This document shows, one piece after another, positions 16,364-22,210 of a stretch of 39,348 nucleotides of DNA. Under the pieces are notes generated by a model that worked only from the letters and a program-made list of their open reading frames with translations, was not told where the DNA came from and did not search any database. Source of the stretch: Candidatus Azambacteria bacterium. Lineage in GTDB: Bacteria > Patescibacteriota > Minisyncoccia > GWC2-36-17 > WO2-46-25. A program made the translations under genes and the position numbers. The stretch lies in assembly GCA_024654415.1 (NCBI GenBank), contig JANLHQ010000091.1:1-39348 (forward strand), read 5' to 3'. Position 1 is the first letter of the stretch; every line of letters begins with the position of its first letter.

Positions 16364-16519
16364 CTATATCACGCCGTAATACTTTAAGACCAAGACAGTG
16401 ATAATTGTCACTGCAAAAACCACTGTCCAGGGGTAGAGGACCTTTCTCGCGCCCACCTCTTCTCCTTGTATGATCTTTTCTGTTTCTTTAAAGTGCTTCT
16501 CAAATTTTTTTGTACTCAT
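16364..16519 (-). CDS. Small single-pass membrane protein, 51 aa
   Basis: A hydrophilic N-terminal half (MSTKKFEKHFKETEKIIQGE) is followed by one membrane helix (about residues 30-47, YPWTVVFAVTIITVLVLKYY). The gene has GGGAGG 5 nt before the ATG, a promoter with a perfect TTGACA, and a terminator downstream, so it is very likely real despite its size. No family recognised. It is adjacent to another small membrane ORF on the same strand with the same expression signals. Confidence 0.65.
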   Translation of the reverse strand: MSTKKFEKHFKETEKIIQGEEVGARKVLYPWTVVFAVTIITVLVLKYYGVI

Positions 16520-16557
16520 CTTTTCCTCCCTCTTGAACTATTTTTTTTGAAGTTTTT

Positions 16558-16585
16558 ATAGTACGCCATGTTGTGCAATTGTCAA
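16558..16585 (-). promoter_or_regulatory. Promoter of the 51-aa gene
   Basis: TTGACA (16585-16580 on the minus strand), 16-nt spacer, TACTAT (16563-16558); TATAAA lies 3 nt further on as an alternative -10. Confidence 0.6.
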
Positions 16586-16590
16586 TATAA

Positions 16591-16621
16591 AAAGAAGCGG
16601 GTGGTCTTGTGACCACCCGCT
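16591..16621 (-). terminator. Terminator of the 42-aa gene
   Basis: 11-bp stem AGCGGGTGGTC / GACCACCCGCT (16596-16606 and 16611-16621) followed on the minus strand by TTCTTTTT. It lies 12 nt after the 42-aa ORF stop. Confidence 0.82.
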
Positions 16622-16633
16622 GTTTTCCCCGGA

Positions 16634-16762
16634 TTACCCAGGGAGGATCATGAGCGACAGGGTGAACCCCATCGCTCCTACCAGAAAAAAGAACTGCAGA
16701 GCCCAGTGGGGCTCTTTTGCCACTTTGACTGGGGTGTTCCCCAGCCTCTTCATGTTGGCCAT
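16634..16762 (-). CDS. Small single-pass membrane protein, 42 aa
   Basis: MANMKRLGNTPVKVAKEPHW leads into one membrane helix (about residues 21-40, ALQFFFLVGAMGFTLSLMIL). It has AAAAAGGAGG 3 nt before the ATG, a near-consensus promoter and its own terminator. Not recognised. A strong full set of expression signals around a 42-codon frame argues that the peptide is made, perhaps at a high level. Confidence 0.65.
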   Translation of the reverse strand: MANMKRLGNTPVKVAKEPHWALQFFFLVGAMGFTLSLMILPG

Positions 16763-16797
16763 TTGCCTCCTTTTTTTCAACTTTTAGTAACACAGAT

Positions 16798-16825
16798 ATT
16801 ATACACCTTTCTACCATTCTGTCAA
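16798..16825 (-). promoter_or_regulatory. Near-consensus sigma-70 promoter of the 42-aa gene
   Basis: Perfect TTGACA (16825-16820 on the minus strand) and perfect TATAAT (16803-16798) with a 16-nt spacer; one of the best promoters in the window. Confidence 0.75.
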
Positions 16826-16829
16826 GTAC

Positions 16830-16858
16830 TTACATCGGGCGGAAAATAAGGGTAGAAT
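16830..16858 (+). promoter_or_regulatory. Promoter of the 103-aa gene
   Basis: TTACAT (16830-16835), 17-nt spacer, TAGAAT (16853-16858), 9 nt before the ATG at 16868. No Shine-Dalgarno. Confidence 0.5.
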
Positions 16859-16867
16859 AGCCATATT

Positions 16868-17179
16868 ATGGCCATGGAATCACTATCGTTTGAAAAATTT
16901 GAGCTTAGCGAAAAAGGGTGGGAATTTAAAAAAAAATATCGTGCTATTCTTGAAAAAGACCCTGCTGGCGTATCAGACAGGATTGCTGAATTTGTAAGAG
17001 GCACATTATGGAATGGTCATTCCCCTGCTGAATTACACAACTATGAGGCATATTGTATTATCGTTAGCAGTACTCCTATTGCGCAACCGGAACATTTTGA
17101 TCTTGAAGATGAGAGCTCAATAGATGGCAAAGGATTGATTGAGCAATTTATTGAATCATTGGAAGAAGAAACAAAATAG
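16868..17179 (+). CDS. Hypothetical cytoplasmic protein, 103 aa
   Basis: No family recognised and no membrane segment. It is acidic and mostly helical in appearance (FEKFELSEKGWEFKKKYRAIL; GLIEQFIESLEEETK). A second in-frame ATG at 16874 is possible. A -10 box 9 nt upstream of the first ATG supports expression. It precedes the 137-aa membrane protein by 17 nt, but that gene has its own -10 box. Confidence 0.55.
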   Translation: MAMESLSFEKFELSEKGWEFKKKYRAILEKDPAGVSDRIAEFVRGTLWNGHSPAELHNYEAYCIIVSSTPIAQPEHFDLEDESSIDGKGLIEQFIESLEEETK

Positions 17180-17181
17180 CA

Positions 17182-17187
17182 TATACT
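17182..17187 (+). promoter_or_regulatory. -10 box of the 137-aa gene
   Basis: TATACT, 9 nt before the ATG at 17197; no clear -35 and no Shine-Dalgarno. Confidence 0.4.
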
Positions 17188-17196
17188 ACTACTATC

Positions 17197-17610
17197 ATGC
17201 ATATAAAAACCGTGTTCATACTATTAATCCTTGGATGCTTCGTGGGGATCACGATGCTTAGCTCATTTGCGATGGGCCATGGAGCAGACCATATGCACGT
17301 TGGATGCCTCGCTTCAACGGTTGCTGGAGGTGCGCCGTGCCCGAATAGCGACATACTTGCTATCGCGGAATTTTATGTAGGCGCAGTAAAAAGCTTTTCA
17401 TTAGCTACGCTGTCGAGCTCACTCATTGCCTCTCTCGCGCTATTATTCTTTTTCCTTCTTTCCCTCCATATCGCGTGGAAAGTGCGGGTGGGATCTTTCT
17501 CGTCCTACCAGCGCTCTCTTTCATCATTTTTAGTCGAAAAAATATCTCTTTCTGCAACGCCATTCTTACGCTGGCTTGCGCTGCATGAAAATAGCCCCTC
17601 ATTTACCTAA
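17197..17610 (+). CDS. Hypothetical two-TM membrane protein with a His/Cys loop
   Basis: 137 aa. Two hydrophobic segments (about 4-24 and 67-92) flank an outer loop containing GHGADHMHVGCLAS and a second cysteine (GGAPCPNSD). The clustered His, Met and Cys side chains are the kind that bind Cu(I) or Ag(I), and a copper ATPase is encoded downstream, but the function is not established. A short terminator follows, so it is probably its own unit. Confidence 0.5.
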   Translation: MHIKTVFILLILGCFVGITMLSSFAMGHGADHMHVGCLASTVAGGAPCPNSDILAIAEFYVGAVKSFSLATLSSSLIASLALLFFFLLSLHIAWKVRVGSFSSYQRSLSSFLVEKISLSATPFLRWLALHENSPSFT

Positions 17611-17663
17611 CGCACTCGAACTGTTGCGCCCTTTCCGTGGCACATAGTCGAGCGCGCCCCCCG

Positions 17664-17687
17664 TCCCTTTCATAAGGGATTTTTATT
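17664..17687 (+). terminator. Short terminator
   Basis: 6-bp stem TCCCTT / AAGGGA with a TCAT loop, then TTTTTATT. It separates the 137-aa gene from the DUF1573 genes. Confidence 0.5.
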
Positions 17688-17706
17688 CGTTATCATTAAC
17701 AAATAT

Positions 17707-18219
17707 ATGAAAAATAAAGCGCAAGGTATTATTTTTGGAGTCGTCGCGACAGTGGCTGTTGCTGGCATCATCTTCTTTATATGGAGCACATCTCAAAGAA
17801 GTGAAACGGTAGCACCGAACGAGTGGAGCGGAAGCGCGCTTACCGCCCAAGAGCAATTTGTTGATTTTGGTACTATTTCAATGACAGCAGGCAAGGTGCG
17901 TAATTCTTTTGCAGTACGAAACGATGGTACGGAGCCCGTTGCAATCACAAAAATCGTTACATCTTGTATGTGTACAGAGGCAACTCTTACAGCAGGTGGC
18001 AAGAGCTTTGGCCCATTTGGAATGGCGGGGCATGGAGCATTGCGGAGTATACGCCAAGAAGTTATGCCGGGAGAGACAGTTGAGCTGGAGGCGGAGTTCG
18101 ATCCTGCCGCACATGGCCCCTCGGGTACGGGGAAAATACGACGCGTCGTATATGTAGAAACGAATTCTCAGACAAACCCAAAACTGGAGTTCTCATTTGA
18201 AGCAAACGTTACAAAATAA
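17707..18219 (+). CDS. DUF1573 protein, membrane-anchored (copy 1)
   Basis: 170 aa. An N-terminal membrane anchor (about 7-26) is followed by the DUF1573 immunoglobulin-like fold: FVDFGTISMTAGKVRNSFAVRNDG, then the family hallmark TSCMCTEA (Cys87, Cys89), then the ETVELEAEFDPAAHG and RRVVYVETN strands. The domain is exported and its CxC pair could bind metal or form a disulfide. A second DUF1573 gene starts 4 nt after the stop, and DsbA-like and rhodanese genes follow, so a role in extracytoplasmic thiol or metal chemistry is inferred. Confidence 0.75.
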   Translation: MKNKAQGIIFGVVATVAVAGIIFFIWSTSQRSETVAPNEWSGSALTAQEQFVDFGTISMTAGKVRNSFAVRNDGTEPVAITKIVTSCMCTEATLTAGGKSFGPFGMAGHGALRSIRQEVMPGETVELEAEFDPAAHGPSGTGKIRRVVYVETNSQTNPKLEFSFEANVTK

Positions 18220-18223
18220 TCAT

Positions 18224-18772
18224 ATGGATAAAAATACAAAACTTACCATTATTATTGTTGCCGCAATTCTTCTTGCGCTTGCCGTGTTCGGTGTTATCGC
18301 AACAGACATGAAAGACCGACTTGGAAGAATTGAACGGCAACTTGAGCATCTCGATGAAGAGGTAGATGAGGTGGGGGTAAACGTGAAACGCCTCACCGGG
18401 AAGATCACTGCACCGCAAGACGTATCTATAGAAAAACAAGGGCAGTTGCCTCGCGCAGAGCTCGATGTGCGGGAATATGACTTCGGGAAGATTACAAAAA
18501 TCGCCGGCATCGTGAACACAAAATTCACCATACGCAACACGGGTGAAAGTGCGCTCACAATCGGGGAAATGCTGACGTCATGCAGTTGCACCTCAGCAAC
18601 AACGGACAAAATAAGCGTGCCTGCGGGCGAAAGCGCCAGCATCACCGTTGCCTTTGATCCAAACTTCCACGAAGAGCCGCAGGGACGTTTTTTTCGCTCG
18701 GTGTTCATCCCTACGAACGATCCTGCAAATCAAGAGATCGAGCTAAAGATTTATGTTGAAATAATTAACTAA
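18224..18772 (+). CDS. DUF1573 protein, membrane-anchored (copy 2)
   Basis: 182 aa from the ATG at 18224 (MDKNTKLTIIIVAAILLAL); a longer frame overlaps copy 1. A membrane helix (6-25) is followed by a short charged coiled-coil-like segment (about 26-50, KDRLGRIERQLEHLDEEVDEV) and the DUF1573 domain, with TSCSCTSA (Cys120, Cys122) and FRSVFIPTNDPANQEIELKI. The two copies share the fold and CxC motif but differ elsewhere, so the duplication is old. The coiled coil may pair the two proteins. Confidence 0.75.
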   Translation: MDKNTKLTIIIVAAILLALAVFGVIATDMKDRLGRIERQLEHLDEEVDEVGVNVKRLTGKITAPQDVSIEKQGQLPRAELDVREYDFGKITKIAGIVNTKFTIRNTGESALTIGEMLTSCSCTSATTDKISVPAGESASITVAFDPNFHEEPQGRFFRSVFIPTNDPANQEIELKIYVEIIN

Positions 18773-18785
18773 ACACTAAAACACC

Positions 18786-19805
18786 ATGGAAATCCAGAAC
18801 GAACACAATACACCAGAGGAAATAACAATACCTCCTACAGACCATATTCTTTCAAGCACTGAATCACACCAAGAGCTCTTACTGGAGGGTAAAAAGACCA
18901 CATTCTGGAAATGGGTCGCTATTGGATTTATTTTCGTCTTTGCAATGAATCTGTTGTTTGAGATCTCTATCACGATACGACCACGTTTTTATTCCTCCAC
19001 GCCACGAGTTACCACTGACTATGAGACACCTGCCGAACAGCAAACCGAGGCGACACTTACTGCATCAGTACTCCCGGCTGCGGGTGTTACGCTTCCGGTG
19101 CGCTGGGGCGACCTTGGCAAACAAATGGTGGATGCAGGCGTAATTGATGGCGCAAAATTTGAAGCAACCTATGCACAACGTGGGGGGCTCGATGAAAATG
19201 CAAAACAACTACTCTACGGAGCACAAAATGGCGCGCTCGTGATCACCGAACAAAATTCCGGGATCTTACTCAACCTTCTGTGGGCACTCGGGCTTGGTAA
19301 TAAAAATGAAATTCTGGAAAAAGGACCTATGACAGATAAGCAGTATGGTGGCGCGGATAAGTTTGCATCAACTGGCGGATGGACGCTCGCAAAAGGCAAC
19401 GTGATGAACCACTACAGCATGCATGCATTTATGACTCTTACGTCAGACCAACAAGCACTCGTAGCGCGCGTATCTCAGAACATCTATCGTCCGTGTTGCG
19501 GGAACTCTGTCTATTTCCCCGACTGCAATCACGGCATGGCGATGCTTGGCCTCCTTGAGTTGATGGCATCCCAAGGCGCTTCAGAGCAGCAAATGTATAA
19601 AACTGCGCTTGCGGTAAACGCATACTGGTTCCCTGACACCTACACTGCTATTGCAAAATATTTCGCAAAACGCGGCGTCGCGTGGGCAAACATTGACCCT
19701 AAAGAAGCGCTTGGCGCGGCATATTCAAGCGCGCAGGGCTATCGCCAGATCCTTACTGAAGTTGAACCATCCACGCCAAAAGGTGGTGGCGGATGCGGAG
19801 TATAA
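18786..19805 (+). CDS. Membrane-anchored Cys/His protein of unknown function
   Basis: 339 aa. A cytoplasmic N-terminal tail (1-38) and one membrane helix (about 41-62) precede a large exported helical domain. The striking motif is RPCCGNSVYFPDCNHGMAML (Cys237, Cys238, Cys247, His249), followed by a tyrosine/alanine-rich helical part with NAYWFPDTYTAIAKYF. The protein ends in a glycine-rich GGGGCGV tail with one more cysteine. The Cys/His cluster suggests a metal or heme site or a redox pair. No Pfam name comes to mind. It sits between the DUF1573 pair and a DsbA-like gene and is likely part of the same extracytoplasmic thiol system. Confidence 0.65.
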   Translation: MEIQNEHNTPEEITIPPTDHILSSTESHQELLLEGKKTTFWKWVAIGFIFVFAMNLLFEISITIRPRFYSSTPRVTTDYETPAEQQTEATLTASVLPAAGVTLPVRWGDLGKQMVDAGVIDGAKFEATYAQRGGLDENAKQLLYGAQNGALVITEQNSGILLNLLWALGLGNKNEILEKGPMTDKQYGGADKFASTGGWTLAKGNVMNHYSMHAFMTLTSDQQALVARVSQNIYRPCCGNSVYFPDCNHGMAMLGLLELMASQGASEQQMYKTALAVNAYWFPDTYTAIAKYFAKRGVAWANIDPKEALGAAYSSAQGYRQILTEVEPSTPKGGGGCGV

Positions 19806-19825
19806 TAGATCAAATACTCATCCCC

Positions 19826-19861
19826 TCCTTCGCGTCGCACAACATACAGTGTCGCGAAGGA
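19826..19861. other. Inverted repeat between the Cys/His gene and the DsbA-like gene
   Basis: 9-bp arms TCCTTCGCG / CGCGAAGGA with an inner CAC/GTG pairing and no following T run. It may be an mRNA-stability or attenuation hairpin, or a weak terminator. Confidence 0.4.
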
Positions 19862-19904
19862 TAGGGTTTGAATAAATTTTAACCACCGTATCAAATGTAC
19901 ACCA

Positions 19905-20648
19905 ATGGAACATGAACCGTTCGAGAAAAATATATCGCTCACACAACAAAGAAGTGGGCGCATACTTGTAATCGCCATTCTTATTGCTGGGGTGATGATC
20001 AGTGGGGCAATTTATTTCGCAGGAAAATCAGAAAAGCCAAATGCCGCACAACAAACGACGCCTTCATTCGGAGGAGAGTCGCTAGAAAATATAAAACCCG
20101 TAGGGAGTGCTGATCATATTCGGGGCAACCCAAATGCGCCAATCAAAATAGTGGAATTTTCTGATCCCGAGTGTCCATTCTGCAAACGCTTCCATATAAC
20201 TATGCAGCAAATAATGCGTGAATACGGCGCGAGCGGGCAAGTTGCCTGGATATATCGACAATTCCCTATAGATCAAATTCATTCGCTGGCTCGCAAGGAA
20301 ACAGAGGCAACCGAGTGCGCAGGAGGGATTGGCGGTAATGATACGTTCTGGGAGTACTTAGATCGCTTACTTGAAATAACCCCATCAAACAATAATCTTG
20401 ACCCTCAAGAACTACTGCGGATCGCAGACTATGTGCGTATAGATCGTGGTCAGTTTGAAGAATGCCTTCAGCGCGGAAACTATGCCCAACACATACAAGA
20501 TGATGTGGATGATGCAATACGCTCAGGAGGAACCGGCACCCCTTATAGCATCGTCATAGCAAAAAATGGCAAAAAATTCGTGATCAATGGAGCTCAGCCA
20601 TACTCGGTAGTAAAAGCCATACTTGACGTAGCGCTTCAAGAAAAATAA
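19905..20648 (+). CDS. DsbA-family thiol oxidoreductase, membrane-anchored (copy 1)
   Basis: 247 aa. Membrane anchor at about 19-39, then a DsbA/thioredoxin-like domain: IKIVEFSDPECPFCKRFH with active-site Cys90-Pro-Phe-Cys93, an inserted helical domain, and GTGTPYSIV with the cis-proline at Pro213. It oxidises or isomerises exported thiols, or keeps a CxC partner reduced. The next gene (a membrane protein with a CxxC) starts 2 nt later and a rhodanese follows with a 4-nt overlap, so the three form one unit. Confidence 0.9.
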   Translation: MEHEPFEKNISLTQQRSGRILVIAILIAGVMISGAIYFAGKSEKPNAAQQTTPSFGGESLENIKPVGSADHIRGNPNAPIKIVEFSDPECPFCKRFHITMQQIMREYGASGQVAWIYRQFPIDQIHSLARKETEATECAGGIGGNDTFWEYLDRLLEITPSNNNLDPQELLRIADYVRIDRGQFEECLQRGNYAQHIQDDVDDAIRSGGTGTPYSIVIAKNGKKFVINGAQPYSVVKAILDVALQEK

Positions 20649-20650
20649 AC

Positions 20651-21238
20651 ATGCACGACACGCGCAAACAAAGCAAGATAGAAGTTATGATAACCGCAAT
20701 GAAAGAGGTGTTTCACCATAACGCCCACATTCTTCTTGCCGCGGGAGCGAGTAGCGCAATACTTCTTCTTGTGTTGTGGCTGCCCCACAGCACGCTCATA
20801 GCTCAAATAGCCCGTGATACGCACATCCCTACAATCACAAAGGTAAAAATTCCACTACTTCTCCTTGGGGGTATCCGTACAAACTTTAGTTATTTTTCTG
20901 CGTCTTATACCATAGCAATTTCTATTCTCTTTGGTATGAATCTCGCGATGATCACATATCTTTTCAGAAAAAGAAAACCGGTGATCCAGCAGGGTGGCAT
21001 AGCTGTAGGATTTGGAGGCATGGTAAGTGGCGTATTAGGCGTTGGCTGTGCCGCGTGTGGATCGCTCGTGCTTACCAGTATTCTTTCGGTAGCGGGTGCT
21101 TCAAGCGTACTGGTATTTCTCCCCCTTCAAGGATCAGAGTTAGGAATTATAAGTATCGTGCTCCTTATAGTCTCGCTTTTTTTCGTATCTCGAGAAATAA
21201 TCACCCCATTACAATGTAAAATAGACGCACCCTTATGA
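20651..21238 (+). CDS. Polytopic membrane protein with an intramembrane CxxC
   Basis: 195 aa, about four or five membrane helices. The fourth carries GVLGVGCAACGSLVLTSILS, a glycine-flanked CxxC inside the bilayer, as in electron-carrying membrane thiol proteins (DsbD/CcdA, VKOR, MerT-like). A last cysteine (LQCKID) lies at the C-terminus. I do not recognise the family. Its place between a DsbA-like protein and a rhodanese suggests that it shuttles electrons to or from the DsbA-like protein. Confidence 0.6.
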   Translation: MHDTRKQSKIEVMITAMKEVFHHNAHILLAAGASSAILLLVLWLPHSTLIAQIARDTHIPTITKVKIPLLLLGGIRTNFSYFSASYTIAISILFGMNLAMITYLFRKRKPVIQQGGIAVGFGGMVSGVLGVGCAACGSLVLTSILSVAGASSVLVFLPLQGSELGIISIVLLIVSLFFVSREIITPLQCKIDAPL

Positions 21239-21672
21239 AAAACAAAATAATTATTCTTATAGGCGCTACAATTGTTCTTCTTATTGGCTTTGTGATACTC
21301 CGTGCCCCATTACGAAACACACCGTCACCAGCACAAAACACAGGGATGGAAAAACCTGGGTTTAGCGCCCTCTCGAGTACAGAACTTGCATCAATGCTCG
21401 AAAAGAAAGATTTCTTTTTGGTAAACGTCCACATTCCGCAAAATGAAGAGATTCGTGGTACCGATGCTTTTATCGCGTTCGACGAAATAAAAGAAAATCT
21501 TGCACTGTTACCACAAGATAAAAGCGAAAAAATCGTGCTCTATTGCAGAAGTGGTAGTATGAGCGACATAGCAGCGCAAGAACTGGCTGGATTGGGTTAC
21601 ACCAACGTATTTTCCTTATCCGGCGGAATGAATGCTTGGAAAGAAAGTGGGCGTGCAGTGTATCCACGGTAA
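21235..21672 (+). CDS. Membrane-anchored rhodanese-like protein (copy 1)
   Basis: 145 aa. One N-terminal membrane helix (about 4-23) and a rhodanese domain with the active-site loop YCRSGSMS (Cys104) and the ending GGMNAWKESG. Rhodaneses carry persulfide sulfur on the cysteine. Here the domain would face the outside. The start overlaps the previous stop by 4 nt (ATGA), implying translational coupling. Confidence 0.85.
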   Translation: MKNKIIILIGATIVLLIGFVILRAPLRNTPSPAQNTGMEKPGFSALSSTELASMLEKKDFFLVNVHIPQNEEIRGTDAFIAFDEIKENLALLPQDKSEKIVLYCRSGSMSDIAAQELAGLGYTNVFSLSGGMNAWKESGRAVYPR

Positions 21673-21682
21673 TCGCATATAT

Positions 21683-21883
21683 ATGGACAACCATACACGT
21701 CATAACGATACAACGGCATACGCATGCCTGATGCATCCGGAGATCCGGCGGCCACCACCGCGAAGGAGTCCTATCATTCGCTTCGATATCCCCTTTTCCG
21801 CAATTGATCACGCTAAAGATTCGCGCGATCGGCGGCATTACCGAACAGATCTTCACGTGGGAAATAAAATAGATCGCACATAA
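21683..21883 (+). pseudogene. Decayed copy of a heavy-metal-binding domain
   Basis: A 66-codon frame whose first part (TTAYACLMHPEIRRPPPRR) aligns with the N-terminal metal-binding domain of the downstream copper ATPase (VYTCPMHPEIRRTAPGM). The 20-nt string ATGCATCCGGAGATCCGGCG is identical at 21731-21750 and 22271-22290. In this copy the CPMHP motif became CLMHP and both cysteines of the MCPECG half are gone, so the metal site is destroyed. The rest is unlike any protein I know. It is best read as the remnant of an old metal-binding-domain gene. Confidence 0.55.
21731..21750 (+). repeat. 20-nt direct repeat, copy A
   Basis: Identical to 22271-22290 in the copper ATPase gene and encodes MHPEIRR in both places. 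It marks common ancestry of the two metal-binding domains rather than a mobile element. Confidence 0.8.
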
Positions 21884-21934
21884 AAATCAAAAAAGGTCGA
21901 AAGAATAAATGTAACTAATTATCAATAAATTACT

Positions 21935-22207
21935 ATGAAACTTAACGCACAAAAATTCGCGCTTGCCGCGACCATTACAATGGGTATCGCGTACGCACTC
22001 TGCGCAGCATTTACCGCACTAAGCCCCGACCTTGCCATGAAGTTCTTGGGTTGGATCATCCATCTCACCAATGTTGATAAATTCACCTCAATTGAAGTGA
22101 CGCTGGGAAGCTTTATCGCCAGTCTTGTACCCATCCTTGTGTATACATACGCAGGGACATATCTATTCGCATCGTTATATAATAGATTCACGCAACAAAA
22201 CGCATAG
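21935..22207 (+). CDS. DUF5676-like small membrane protein
   Basis: 90 aa. Begins MKLNAQKFALAATITMGIAY, with two or more membrane helices, and ends ASLYNRFTQQNA, resembling the small DUF5676 membrane proteins found beside copper ATPases and other metal resistance genes. It is 3 nt upstream of the copB-type gene, so co-expressed. The function is unknown; a role as accessory subunit of the ATPase is inferred. Confidence 0.6.
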   Translation: MKLNAQKFALAATITMGIAYALCAAFTALSPDLAMKFLGWIIHLTNVDKFTSIEVTLGSFIASLVPILVYTYAGTYLFASLYNRFTQQNA

Positions 22208-22210
22208 TAT

